The notes: generated by a model not told the origin, from the letters alone. Shown: positions 41,863-51,704, numbered from the stretch's first letter. The stretch is 64,000 nt of DNA from JANOMH01 sp031422295 (GCA_031422295.1 JANOQM010000073.1:1-64000); one strand, 5' to 3'. Program-made: numbers and translations.

Positions 41863-42117
41863 ATGACCATGAAATCCGTAGTTTTCGCGTCTATCGCGGC
41901 CACCACCCTTGCCGGTGCTGCACTGGCGCAGGATCTGGATGCGGCCATCGATACCAATGGTGACGGGATGTACAGCTTTCCCGAACTCACCGTGGCCTAT
42001 CCCGATATGACAGAAGAGGTGTTCACGACGATGGATACCTCGGGCGATGGCCTGCTGGACGGTGCCGAAGTGGCCGCCGGTGTTGAAGCTGGCATTATCG
42101 TGCCAGTCGCTAACTAA
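41863..42117 (+). CDS. Exported EF-hand calcium-binding protein
   Basis: An 84-residue protein with a signal peptide (MKSVVFASIAATTLAGAALA, cleavage after ALA) and two EF-hand loops: DTNGDGMYSFPEL near residue 30 and DTSGDGLLDGAEV near 60. Each shows the D-x-D/N-x-D-G pattern with a terminal glutamate. It is probably a periplasmic calcium buffer or sensor. AGGAGTCTACAAG precedes the start. Confidence 0.88.
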   Translation: MTMKSVVFASIAATTLAGAALAQDLDAAIDTNGDGMYSFPELTVAYPDMTEEVFTTMDTSGDGLLDGAEVAAGVEAGIIVPVAN

Positions 42118-42153
42118 TCCCAACTCCCCGATAGGGGAAGGGTAACGGCCGGG

Positions 42154-42191
42154 CGGTCCCCGCAACATCCCCAAATGCGTGGGGGCCGCCT
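42154..42191. terminator. Hairpin between the EF-hand gene and ilvH
   Basis: GGCGGTCCCCGCA can pair with TGCGTGGGGGCCGCC, with small bulges, between two converging genes. The T content after it is modest, so efficiency is uncertain. Confidence 0.55.
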
Positions 42192-42194
42192 TGG

Positions 42195-42767
42195 TTATTT
42201 CTGCAAGACAGGCCCGCGTGACAGGGCCGCAACGCCGGTCCGGGCCAATTCGACAAGGCCCAGCGGGCGCATCAAATCGGCAAAGGCGTCGAGTTTTTCC
42301 GATGTACCGGTCATTTCAAACACGAATGATTCCAAGGTCGAGTCCACGACATTGGCCCGAAAAATGTCGGCCAGTTGCAGCGCTTCGACCCGGGCTTCAC
42401 CCTTGCCTGCAACCTTGAACAGACCCAGTTCCCGCTCGACCGCAGGCCCTTCGACAGTCAAATCATGCACCTCATGGACCGGAATGATACGGCCCAGTTG
42501 CGCCTTGATCTGCACAATCACTTGAGGTGTGCCGCTGGTGACAATGGTGATCCGGCTACGGTGCCCCTGATGGTCAATTTCCGCGACTGTCAGGCTCTCG
42601 ATATTATAACCGCGCCCCGAAAACAGCCCGATGACCCGCGCAAGGACACCCGGTTCGTTTTCAACGACAACTGCCAAAGTGTGCCGTTCAATCGTATCGC
42701 CATGGGTGGAGCGCAGGTTATAAGCGGAATGGCTGGTGGCGCCTTTGGCGATGTTCAGGGTGGTCAT
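42195..42767 (-). CDS. ilvH: Acetolactate synthase small (regulatory) subunit
   Basis: A 190-residue regulatory subunit that binds valine for feedback control. It has the N-terminal ACT domain (HTLAVVVENEPGVLARVIGLFSGRGYNIESLTVA), then the family HEVHDLTVEGPAVERELGLFKV and the second ACT-like half (LQLADIFRANVVD, FEMTGTSEKLDAFADLM). It lies downstream of ilvB on the same strand but is separated from it by a lipoprotein gene. Confidence 0.96.
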   Translation of the reverse strand: MTTLNIAKGATSHSAYNLRSTHGDTIERHTLAVVVENEPGVLARVIGLFSGRGYNIESLTVAEIDHQGHRSRITIVTSGTPQVIVQIKAQLGRIIPVHEVHDLTVEGPAVERELGLFKVAGKGEARVEALQLADIFRANVVDSTLESFVFEMTGTSEKLDAFADLMRPLGLVELARTGVAALSRGPVLQK

Positions 42768-42827
42768 TTTGATTTCCTCAAGTGTTCAATCGTTCGGGTC
42801 ATTGGTCTCAGGCGGAAAGAGTATAGC

Positions 42828-43436
42828 TCATTGATTCGGTAGCAGGCTTAAAAGGTTTTCGGGGCGTCTCGGTTGGGCATTCCAAAACATTGTGATGTCT
42901 AGCTCTCCGGTCTGTGCGCGGACCGGCGCAGGAACACGGCCATCGGCCAGACCTAGAACATCGCCTCGATAAACTTGGTTCCTGTTTCGGTTTGCCCGAA
43001 GCAGCTCGGAGGGCCATCTACATGACCAGCTGTCGCTGTCAGGTTGTGGAGGAGGGGCGTTTGCGACCACCAAGAACGCGGTACAAACCCGCGGATAAGA
43101 GCGGCCTGGCCTGGCCTCAATCCTCCAATGGCCAACGATTATGCCATTGGAATCACCCGATGTCGCCAGTGCACTTCCACCTGGGGCTAGGTAAGTCACG
43201 AAGTAGGTTGACGTTGACTGTGCGGTGATCGATTCATCGATTTGTGACAAGACTACCTGACCAACGTGCACGACAGAAAAAAGTGTTGTGTCTGCGAAGA
43301 ACGTTTCGGCCCGTTCTGGGGTGTTGACGCGCTGGAGCTCCGGCGGATGATCTGGATGAACCATATTTATAAGCTGCGGACCGGTGCAACTGGACAATGC
43401 CCAGATGGCAAACGCGAACAAGGATAAGCGCTTCAT
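42828..43436 (-). CDS. Lipoprotein of unknown function inserted between ilvB and ilvH
   Basis: A 202-residue protein with a lipoprotein signal: MKRLSLFAFAIWALSSC, the cysteine (17) being the lipidation site. The mature part contains FFADTTLFSVVHVGQVVLSQ, STSTYFVTYLAPGGSA and two further cysteines (VCTAFL and WSCRWPSELL), which could form a disulphide. I do not recognise the family. It begins ten bases after the ilvB stop and has visibly less GC-rich codon use than its neighbours, suggesting later insertion into the ilv operon. Confidence 0.7.
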   Translation of the reverse strand: MKRLSLFAFAIWALSSCTGPQLINMVHPDHPPELQRVNTPERAETFFADTTLFSVVHVGQVVLSQIDESITAQSTSTYFVTYLAPGGSALATSGDSNGIIVGHWRIEARPGRSYPRVCTAFLVVANAPPPQPDSDSWSCRWPSELLRANRNRNQVYRGDVLGLADGRVPAPVRAQTGELDITMFWNAQPRRPENLLSLLPNQ

Positions 43437-43446
43437 ATTGTCAACC

Positions 43447-45198
<1,752 letters not shown>

Positions 45199-45242
45199 CA
45201 CTTTCTCCGTCTTTCCGTTTCAGGTATTTTCGTTTCGGGCAT

Positions 45243-45266
45243 AAAAAAACCCCCGGGTTTCGGGGG
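45243..45266 (-). terminator. ilv attenuator terminator
   Basis: On the minus strand CCCCCG pairs with CGGGGG around a five-base loop, followed by seven Ts. It lies 45 bases before the ilvB start and after the leader peptide gene. A nine-base inverted repeat (GCGCATGGG at 45308-45300 pairing with CCCATGCGC at 45274-45266) abuts it and could form the antiterminator. Confidence 0.8.
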
Positions 45267-45292
45267 CGCATGGGAACCTTTAGGGTCTACCG

Positions 45293-45340
45293 TTACCGGC
45301 CCATGCGCATACGTCGTACAAGTACAAGAATAAGGGGCAT
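45293..45340 (-). CDS. ilvL: Branched-chain amino acid leader peptide
   Basis: A 15-codon open frame translating to MPLILVLVRRMRMGR and a stop. Six consecutive codons are for Leu, Ile and Val, the products of the pathway below. AAGGA precedes the start codon at good spacing, and the promoter at 45368-45395 would put the transcript start about 21 bases upstream. Ribosome stalling at these codons would leave the downstream arms free to form an antiterminator, while full translation would cover the first arm and allow termination. This is the classical attenuation design, recognised here from sequence alone. Confidence 0.85.
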   Translation of the reverse strand: MPLILVLVRRMRMGR

Positions 45341-45367
45341 CGCCGTGTCCTTTTTGTTCGCCGCAGA

Positions 45368-45395
45368 GTTATGCACGGTGCGCGGGCGACGTCAA
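45368..45395 (-). promoter_or_regulatory. Promoter of the ilv leader
   Basis: TTGACG (45395-45390) and CATAAC (45373-45368) on the minus strand are separated by 16 bases. The predicted start near 45361 fits the leader peptide. Confidence 0.65.
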
Positions 45396-45547
45396 CATGG
45401 GTTTGCGGATAAAGTGTCGCAAGCGGGTCTTATTTTGCAACTTTATTACGAGAACCGCGATTTTTCCAGATGATACCAAAGCTTCAGGCGGGTCTTTTCG
45501 GTCCGGTTTGATTTTGCCGTGTTCGATATGAAAATAATCTGCTGATC

Positions 45548-45928
45548 TTACGCCAGCTGCAATAAATCCCAGCGGTTACCAAAGGGGTCCGACCAGACAG
45601 CGACCCGTCCATAAGGTTCGTATCGCGGTTCTTCCTCAAACCGCACCCCTGCGGCCAGCATCTTGGCGTGATCGGTGGCAAAATCATCTGAATGCAGAAA
45701 AAATCCGACCCGGCCGCCAGTCTGATTGCCGATTGCTGTGGTCTGTTCTGGGCCATCCGCCCTGGCCAGCAGAATGGCCGTCTGCCCACCTTTCGGGGCG
45801 ACCATCACCCAGCGCTTACCGTCGCCGACGTGGGTATCCGCCCGCAGTTCGAACCCCAGAATGCCGACATAAAATGCAATGCCGGCATCATAATCTGGCA
45901 CAACCAAAGTGAATGCGTGCAGATGCAA
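45548..45928 (-). CDS. VOC-family (glyoxalase-like) protein
   Basis: A 126-residue glyoxalase/bleomycin-resistance fold protein: LHAFTLVVPDYDAGIAFYVG, GFELRADTHVGDGKRWVMVA, GFFLHSDDFATDHAKML and a C-terminal RVAVWSDPFGNRWDLLQ. The histidine and glutamate positions suit a metal site. It probably starts with a TTG five bases from the bpt stop. No better start codon with similarity exists. Its substrate is unknown. Confidence 0.8.
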   Translation of the reverse strand: MHLHAFTLVVPDYDAGIAFYVGILGFELRADTHVGDGKRWVMVAPKGGQTAILLARADGPEQTTAIGNQTGGRVGFFLHSDDFATDHAKMLAAGVRFEEEPRYEPYGRVAVWSDPFGNRWDLLQLA

Positions 45929-45932
45929 GGTG

Positions 45933-46784
45933 CTACCGGCCCAAACCGTCCGGCAGCTGGATCCGGGCCACTTGTTCGGCAATCGGATCAACCAACAGTG
46001 GATGCGTATCGGCGCTGTAGGTTTTTGGGTTAGTAACGCGTTCCCATTGCCCGCCGCGGTAGATTTCCAATGCTGCAAACCGGGCTTTATAGCCCATTTT
46101 CTGGCTACCCGGCACCCAATAACCCAGATAAACGTAAGGCAGGCCAAGTTCCCGCGCAATGGCGATATGGTCAAGGATCACATGGGTGCCGAGTGAATCC
46201 TGCTCAAAATCCGGGTCAAAAAACGAATAGACCAGGCTTAACCCGTCATCCAGAATATCGGTCAGGCAAACGGCACGTAGTCCGGCCCGGTCAGACGTTG
46301 CATCGGTATTTTGGACATGGGTTTTGTCAGTATATTCGATCAGTCGGGTGCGGATCGGGGTCTCTTCGACCATGGCCGCGAACTCGAACAGATCCATATC
46401 AGCCATGCCGCCGGTCGCATGGCGGCTGTCCAGATAATCACGGAACAGGGCGTACTGTTCTTCGGTGGCCCAAGGCGAAGACGCCTTGCGGCGCAAAGTA
46501 CGGTTGCGCCGGGTCACCCGTTCCTGACTGCGCGTCGGTTTGAAATCGGCAACTCTGATACGCGCTGATAAACAGGCCGAACAATCGACGCAAGAAGGCC
46601 GGTACAACACATTCTGTGACCGGCGAAAGCCCTGTTTGGACAGACTGTCATTCAATCGCTCGGCTGTTTCGCCTTGTAATGCCGTGAATAGTTTGCGTTC
46701 CATCCGCCCCTCCAGATAGGGGCAGGGCTGGGGAGCCGTCACATAGAACTGCGGCGCAATGGGCAGGGTATGGCGCATGATCAT
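45933..46784 (-). CDS. bpt: Aminoacyl-tRNA-protein transferase (leucyl/arginyl type)
   Basis: A 283-residue Bpt/Ate-like transferase that adds an amino acid to the N terminus of proteins bearing acidic residues, marking them for ClpAP degradation. Features are QFYVTAPQPCPYLEGRMERKLF with an early cysteine, GFRRSQNVLYRPSCVDCSAC with the conserved cysteine cluster near 60-70, and YLGYWVPGSQKMGYKARFAALE near 220-240. The start may be Met1 or Met3. It overlaps no neighbour and is followed closely by the VOC gene. Confidence 0.92.
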   Translation of the reverse strand: MIMRHTLPIAPQFYVTAPQPCPYLEGRMERKLFTALQGETAERLNDSLSKQGFRRSQNVLYRPSCVDCSACLSARIRVADFKPTRSQERVTRRNRTLRRKASSPWATEEQYALFRDYLDSRHATGGMADMDLFEFAAMVEETPIRTRLIEYTDKTHVQNTDATSDRAGLRAVCLTDILDDGLSLVYSFFDPDFEQDSLGTHVILDHIAIARELGLPYVYLGYWVPGSQKMGYKARFAALEIYRGGQWERVTNPKTYSADTHPLLVDPIAEQVARIQLPDGLGR

Positions 46785-46871
46785 CCGACAAAGAGTTGCC
46801 CGATCACGTTAGCAAGGCAGTGCCGCCTCGCCAAGCCCTTGGTTACCGAAGGGTAAACGCGGGTTTGGGTC

Positions 46872-47324
46872 TTATCGCCCGGGCCGGTTGATCGCGGCTG
46901 TGTTCAGGATCAAATCGGTCAACCCTTGCCTGCGGTCGGTCACGCACATCAACAGGATCGACACAAGTTGCAGCGGCGCAATCGCCAGCGAGACTGAATA
47001 GCCGACGGTATGCCAAAACGCGGTGCTGCCCGACAGTTTATAGCCGTCACCATCGCGCAACTGGATCGCCATCAAGGCCATGCCCCAGGTTGCCGACCCG
47101 GCAGACAGCGTGAACCAGCGATAAAAAAATCCGATGACCAGCATGAATAACGGGAAAAAGAATACTGCAGTGAAGGCTGTAAATGGCAATAAAACCGCGC
47201 TGAGGATTGCAATCAAAGTTACGTCGATGACCCAGGCGATCAGCCGTTTGGTGCGGATACCGGCATAGAATTCGGCCCGTGCGGACGGGTCAGGCAGGCC
47301 GGAAGAATAGGGTCGGGCAGTCAT
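46872..47324 (-). CDS. RDD-family membrane protein
   Basis: A 150-residue protein with the RDD pattern: arginine near the start of the first helix (IRTKRLIAWVIDVTLIAIL), an aspartate within it, and a second helix pair (FFPLFMLVIGFFYRWFTLSAG, then TVGYSVSLAIAPLQLVSILL). RDD proteins are small membrane proteins of unclear function, some acting as transporters. A conserved QLRDGDGYKLSG segment lies between the helices. Confidence 0.87.
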   Translation of the reverse strand: MTARPYSSGLPDPSARAEFYAGIRTKRLIAWVIDVTLIAILSAVLLPFTAFTAVFFFPLFMLVIGFFYRWFTLSAGSATWGMALMAIQLRDGDGYKLSGSTAFWHTVGYSVSLAIAPLQLVSILLMCVTDRRQGLTDLILNTAAINRPGR

Positions 47325-47391
47325 CTTTGTTCCCCTCGTTTAATCGCCACAGGCGGCTCTGTTCCCAGAGCCGACCTTGGTCATGTGTGGT

Positions 47392-47841
47392 TCAGGCAGC
47401 AGTCCCTTGCCCATCATCGCTGCGGCTCGATGCTTTGCGGGCGCGGTCATCCATGAAATTGTCAAACTCGGCCTTGTCCTTGGCGTCACGCAGGCGGGTC
47501 AGGAAGGCTTCGAAATTCTGCTGCTCTTCTTCCAGACGGCGCAACGTGTCGGATTTGTAGGCGTCAAAGGCGGTATTGCCGCTGGACCGCATCGCGCCGC
47601 GATAGTGATCGCGGCTCATGACGTCGGATTTGCAGGATTTCTTGAACATGCGTTTACTCCAGATCATATAAGCAAGAAGGGCTAGGCCGATGGGCCAGAA
47701 AAAGATGAACCCCAAAACCATGGCCGCGATCCACGCGCCCCGGCCCTTGTCGTCCAGCCAGTTTTCAGCGCGGGCAAACCAGCCCAGACGGCTGTCATCA
47801 CGGCGTCTGTCCATGGGGGTATAGATGTCGGTCGTGCTCAT
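47392..47841 (-). CDS. DUF2852 membrane protein
   Basis: A 149-residue DUF2852 protein: a charged N terminus (MSTTDIYTPMDRRRDDSRLG), a membrane helix (GAWIAAMVLGFIFFWPIGLALLA is split by W-P), then a basic stretch MIWSKRMFKK and a helical, strongly charged C-terminal region (RRLEEEQQNFEAFLTRLRDAKDKAE is the centre). The start ATG follows AAGGAGACCCGG. The longer frame upstream crosses an inverted repeat and is rejected. The function is unknown. Confidence 0.87.
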   Translation of the reverse strand: MSTTDIYTPMDRRRDDSRLGWFARAENWLDDKGRGAWIAAMVLGFIFFWPIGLALLAYMIWSKRMFKKSCKSDVMSRDHYRGAMRSSGNTAFDAYKSDTLRRLEEEQQNFEAFLTRLRDAKDKAEFDNFMDDRARKASSRSDDGQGTAA

Positions 47842-47869
47842 CCGGGTCTCCTTGTTGCGGTTCGTGTTT

Positions 47870-47888
47870 ATGTGAATGCTTTTCACAT
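47870..47888. promoter_or_regulatory. Inverted repeat upstream of the DUF2852 gene
   Basis: ATGTGA-ATGCTTT-TCACAT is a six-base inverted repeat with a seven-base spacer, resembling a CRP/FNR-type site but with one base too many in the spacer. It lies about 30 bases before the start codon. Confidence 0.35.
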
Positions 47889-47978
47889 GACCGATATTGG
47901 CCCGCCCGATGGTTCTTGCAAGGGATAATGTTAAAGTATTTTACATCGGCTGAACGCCGCTTATGGCGGCATTTCAAA

Positions 47979-48010
47979 CGAAAACTGCCAGCCCTTTGAG
48001 GCCGGCAGTT
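47979..48010 (-). terminator. Terminator after the small Cys-rich gene
   Basis: On the minus strand AACTGCC pairs with GGCAGTT across a 14-base loop that can pair further (GGCC with GGCT-type pairing) and is followed by TTTTCG. It lies 44 bases downstream of the 40-residue gene. Confidence 0.6.
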
Positions 48011-48053
48011 CCATTTGGTCAACACAGGGCGATTCAGCCCTTAGGCGTCAGGA

Positions 48054-48176
48054 TCAATCGCAGCACGGCGGATTGTCGTCACAGCACGGTCCACCATCAC
48101 AGCAGGCACCTGCCGCTGTGGCTGCACCAGCCAAGCCAATGAACAGCAGTGCGATTATCATCGAATATTTCTTCAT
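48054..48176 (-). CDS. 40-residue exported Cys-pair peptide
   Basis: A small gene encoding 40 residues. The first ~22 form a signal peptide (MKKYSMIIALLFIGLAGAAT, then AAG). The mature end is only about 17 residues and contains three adjacent cysteine pairs: ACCDGG, PCCDDN and PPCCD. Such dense Cys and Asp spacing suits metal binding, for example copper or zinc. GGAG precedes the start with eight-base spacing and a terminator follows. It lies downstream of another small Cys-rich exported protein on the same strand. I know no named family for it. Confidence 0.75.
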   Translation of the reverse strand: MKKYSMIIALLFIGLAGAATAAGACCDGGPCCDDNPPCCD

Positions 48177-48212
48177 TTTCAGTCTCCAGATTGTCATTGA
48201 AAGGATTGAGTT

Positions 48213-48503
48213 TCAGATGACGAATGGTCGTGGAGGGGGCATTACCGGCGTATCTGTCCAAGCGACAAGTTGGACGTGATCAGGGATGATGATCAGAAAT
48301 TTGCCATCAAAGTCCGGCTTCGTCGCGGCAGTTATTGTCACCAAGGGCACCTGACACCCGGCCCAACATAAATTTCCCATGGCCCGCATGGCATCGCTGG
48401 CGTCACAGCAGTCATGCGTTGGCATCGGGCAGTCGGTAGGCCCGTTGCAGGCAAGTGCTGCCTGTGACGAAAGCATGAAAAGCCCTGTCATGAAACCAAC
48501 CAA
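48213..48503 (-). CDS. Cysteine-rich exported protein, start uncertain
   Basis: At least 96 residues: a hydrophobic leader (GFMTGLFMLSSQAALA), then a cysteine-rich block (ACNGPTDCPMPTHDCCDASD and LCWAGCQVP, seven cysteines in ~35 residues) and a beta-rich end (FDGKFLIIIPDHVQLVAWT). The only ordinary start options are a TTG at 48503 or the ATG at 48491. The frame upstream (RIYAIFRKFLI) would give a better signal peptide but starts with no ATG, GTG or TTG before a stop. AAAGGA lies just there. It is 36 bases ahead of the 40-residue Cys-pair gene and probably co-transcribed. A metal-related role is inferred. Confidence 0.65.
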   Translation of the reverse strand: MVGFMTGLFMLSSQAALACNGPTDCPMPTHDCCDASDAMRAMGNLCWAGCQVPLVTITAATKPDFDGKFLIIIPDHVQLVAWTDTPVMPPPRPFVI

Positions 48504-48669
48504 GATGAGGAATTTGCGGAAGATTGCGTATATCCTTTAAGCAGCAAAACTGTGTAGCGTACTAAAGCGCCAAAACCAGAACACAAAATTGTGCCCGTCG
48601 GGTTTTCGGGGGTTTGTCGCTGCATCCCAACTGATTGACCAAATCTGCCAACCCGACCATGTTAGAAAC

Positions 48670-51441
48670 ATGAGATTTTCTGACCGCATCACCCGCGTGC
48701 CTACCGCCCACGATCCTGACCTCGCCGCGGATGGCTTGGCCTTTTTCCCTGGTCAGTCAGGCGCGATGGCTGACCTGATTTTTGGCGCGGCTGGAAGTAG
48801 CCCTTATCTGAAAGGATTGTTGGCGCGCCAAGGCGACTGGCTGGCTGTGGCATTGGATGATCCGGAACTTGCCGTGCAATCTGTTCTGGCGGGCATTGTT
48901 GAACTGCCCGCTGATCAATTAGCCCCGGGGTTGCGGCAAGCCAAGGCCCGTATAGCCCTTCTGACAGCATTGGCCGATCTGGGCGGGGTTTGGGCGCTGG
49001 AAACCGTGACATATGCCCTGACCCGGCTGGCCGAAACCGCTGTAGATACATGCCTCAAATCGCTGGTCAGGGCTGAAATTGGGCGCGGCAAACTGCCTGG
49101 CCTGACCCCCGATGATGCAACGACCGCAGGTGGGATGGTGGTCATTGCCATGGGCAAGATGGGCGCGTTCGAGCTGAACTATTCATCTGATATCGACCTG
49201 ATCTGCCTGTTTGACGAAACCCGGTTTGCCCCGGATGACATTCCCGACGCGCGTGCCGCTTTTGTCCGCGTCACCCGGCGGATGACCGCGCTGCTGTCTG
49301 ACAATACAGCGGATGGTTATGTTTTCCGCACTGATCTGCGTCTGCGCCCCGATGCCAGTGTGACCCCGGTTTGCCTGTCGATGGCGGCAGCAGAAAGCTA
49401 TTATGAAAGCGTGGGCCGGACTTGGGAACGCGCGGCCTATATCAAGGCCCGCCCTTGCGCCGGGGACATCGTGGCGGGGCAGGGTTTTCTGAATGCGCTG
49501 CGCCCGTTCGTCTGGCGCAAGCATCTGGATTTTGCCGCTATTCAGGACGCCCATGACATGCGCCTGCGCATTCGCGACCATAAGGGGCTGCATGGCGCGC
49601 TGTACCTGCCCGGCCATGACATGAAACTGGGCCGTGGTGGCATCCGCGAGATCGAGTTTTTCACCCAGACCCGACAGTTGATTGCAGGCGGGCGCGACCC
49701 CAGCCTGCGGGTCCGGGGCACTGGCGAAGGGCTAGCGGTCTTGGCGGCAGCAGGTTGGGTTGAACCAACGGTAGCCGACACGCTGCATGCCCATTATCGC
49801 GCCCACCGCGAAGTTGAACATCGCGTGCAGATGATTGCCGACCAGCAAACTCATGCATTGCCACCCACCGACGACGGCTTTGCCCGGTTGGCGGCCCTGA
49901 TGGGCACCTCGGTTTCGGCGCTCAAAACGGACCTCGCCACGCGGATTGCCGAGGTGGACGCGCTGACCGAAGGGTTTTTTGCGCCCGGGACACAGTCCGC
50001 CCCCATTGATGATTTCGGGGCTGAAACTACAGCCCGCTGGCTGACCTATCCGGCGCTGCGGTCCGAACGGGCGGTCCAGATTTTCAAACGCCTGCGCCCC
50101 GACCTGATGCGCCGCCTGAAAGAAGCGGCCAAGCCGGACGAAGCACTGGCACAGTTTGATGGCTTTCTGGCCGGATTGCCCGCCGGGGTACAACTGTTTT
50201 CGCTGTTCGAGGCCAACCCGCAACTGACCCAACTGATCGTCGATATCGCAGCTACGGCACCCGCGCTGTCGCGCTATTTGTCGCGCAATGCAGGTGTGTT
50301 TGATGCGGTGATTGGCGGCGGGTTCTTTGCGCCGTGGCCGGGTGTGGCCGGGTTACGGGACAGTTTTGACGCTGCGGTCGGGCAGATGCCGGATTATGAA
50401 GGACGGCTTGTGGCGGCCCGGCGTTGGCTGAAGGAATGGCATTTCCGGGTCGGCGTGCATCACTTGCGTGGATTGATCGGGGCGGATGCAGCCGGGCGGG
50501 AATATGCCGAACTGGCCGAGGCTTTGGTGCAGGGGCTGTGGCCGCTTGTGTTGTCAGATTTTGCGGCCCGACATGGAATGCCACCGGGGCAGGGGGCGGT
50601 GGTGCTGGGTATGGGGTCATTGGGCACGGGGCGATTGAACGCCGGGTCCGACCTTGATCTGATCGTGATTTATGATGCAGCTGGTGTTGACGCGTCGGAT
50701 GGCCCCCGGCCTTTGGCGACCCGGCCTTATTATGCCAAACTGACTCAGGCATTGGTTACGGCGATCTCGGCCCCGATGGCCGAAGGGCGGCTGTACGAAG
50801 TGGACATGCGGCTGCGCCCGTCCGGGCGGCAAGGACCGGTGGCCACGTCGCTGACTTCGTTTCAGGATTATCAACTGACACAGGCGTGGACATGGGAACA
50901 TCTGGCGCTGACCCGGGCGCGGGTCATTGCAGGCGATCCGGGTTTGGGCGCGATGGTCGAGGCTTTCCGGGTTTCGCTGTTGCAGGCGAAATCAGGCGGC
51001 GGACAAATCCAGACCGATGTGGCCGATATGCGCGGCCGGATTGCAGCGGCCAAACCCGGTCATGGCGAATGGGATGCCAAAACCGGGCCGGGCCGGTTGC
51101 AGGATGTCGACCTTGTGGCCCAGATGCTGGCCCTGCAAACCGGGTCGGCAGCACGTGATACCGGCGAACAGATCAGGGCAGGTGTCGCGGGCGGGCTGCT
51201 CAGTGCCGCAGAAGCGGGTGCATTGCAGGCAGCAACCGGGCTTTTCTGGCAAATGCAAGCGGCGGCACGTTTGTTGACTGGCGGCGCTTTGGTGCCAGAG
51301 GAACTGGGTGAAGGCGGACGGCGGTTCGTGCTGCGCGAAAGCGGGCAGGCATCAGTTTCCGCTTTGCACGCCACTATGGTAAAGACCGCAGATGCGGCGC
51401 AAACCGTGATAGACGGGTTGCTAAAGGACACGGTTCGCTGA
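48670..51441 (+). CDS. glnE: Glutamine synthetase adenylyltransferase/deadenylase
   Basis: A 923-residue bifunctional enzyme that adds or removes AMP on glutamine synthetase in response to PII. Both halves carry a nucleotidyltransferase motif: VIAMGKMGAFELNYSSDIDL (first domain) and VLGMGSLGTGRLNAGSDLDL (second domain). Each is followed by a substrate-binding helix bundle with RLRPDASVTPV and RLRPSGRQGPVATSL. The length is usual for the family. The start MRFSDRITRV is preferred. The frame runs 27 codons further upstream without similarity. It overlaps the next gene by one base. Confidence 0.96.
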   Translation: MRFSDRITRVPTAHDPDLAADGLAFFPGQSGAMADLIFGAAGSSPYLKGLLARQGDWLAVALDDPELAVQSVLAGIVELPADQLAPGLRQAKARIALLTALADLGGVWALETVTYALTRLAETAVDTCLKSLVRAEIGRGKLPGLTPDDATTAGGMVVIAMGKMGAFELNYSSDIDLICLFDETRFAPDDIPDARAAFVRVTRRMTALLSDNTADGYVFRTDLRLRPDASVTPVCLSMAAAESYYESVGRTWERAAYIKARPCAGDIVAGQGFLNALRPFVWRKHLDFAAIQDAHDMRLRIRDHKGLHGALYLPGHDMKLGRGGIREIEFFTQTRQLIAGGRDPSLRVRGTGEGLAVLAAAGWVEPTVADTLHAHYRAHREVEHRVQMIADQQTHALPPTDDGFARLAALMGTSVSALKTDLATRIAEVDALTEGFFAPGTQSAPIDDFGAETTARWLTYPALRSERAVQIFKRLRPDLMRRLKEAAKPDEALAQFDGFLAGLPAGVQLFSLFEANPQLTQLIVDIAATAPALSRYLSRNAGVFDAVIGGGFFAPWPGVAGLRDSFDAAVGQMPDYEGRLVAARRWLKEWHFRVGVHHLRGLIGADAAGREYAELAEALVQGLWPLVLSDFAARHGMPPGQGAVVLGMGSLGTGRLNAGSDLDLIVIYDAAGVDASDGPRPLATRPYYAKLTQALVTAISAPMAEGRLYEVDMRLRPSGRQGPVATSLTSFQDYQLTQAWTWEHLALTRARVIAGDPGLGAMVEAFRVSLLQAKSGGGQIQTDVADMRGRIAAAKPGHGEWDAKTGPGRLQDVDLVAQMLALQTGSAARDTGEQIRAGVAGGLLSAAEAGALQAATGLFWQMQAAARLLTGGALVPEELGEGGRRFVLRESGQASVSALHATMVKTADAAQTVIDGLLKDTVR

Positions 51442-51704
51442 TGGTAAAAGATGATTATGATCCCAAGGGCCTGATCCGCGAGGGCTATGCGATCGAGGGG
51501 ATTACTCTGGGCGAATGCCGGTCGATTTTCCTCGATTGGGCGTTGTCGGTGCCACCCGATGCCGATCACGGATCGCTGATAGCGGGGCTGTTGAACCGGT
51601 ATGGGCAGGCGGGGCATCCGATGACGGTGACCTTGCAGGCTGGGCTTGGGACGGCAGCACAACCAAAGCGGCGTGGCGGGCATCGCGGGAGAGTGGGGTC
51701 ATGA
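51441..51704 (+). CDS. Small conserved protein coupled to glnE
   Basis: An 87-residue protein: MVKDDYDPKGLIREGYAIEG, TLGECRSIFLDWALSVP, then HGSLIAGLLNRYGQAGHPM and a basic tail (KRRGGHRGRVGS). It resembles small conserved proteins found after glnE in Rhodobacteraceae. Its start overlaps the glnE stop (TGATG) and it overlaps the next gene by four bases (ATGA), so all three are coupled. Its function is unknown. Confidence 0.75.
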   Translation: MVKDDYDPKGLIREGYAIEGITLGECRSIFLDWALSVPPDADHGSLIAGLLNRYGQAGHPMTVTLQAGLGTAAQPKRRGGHRGRVGS

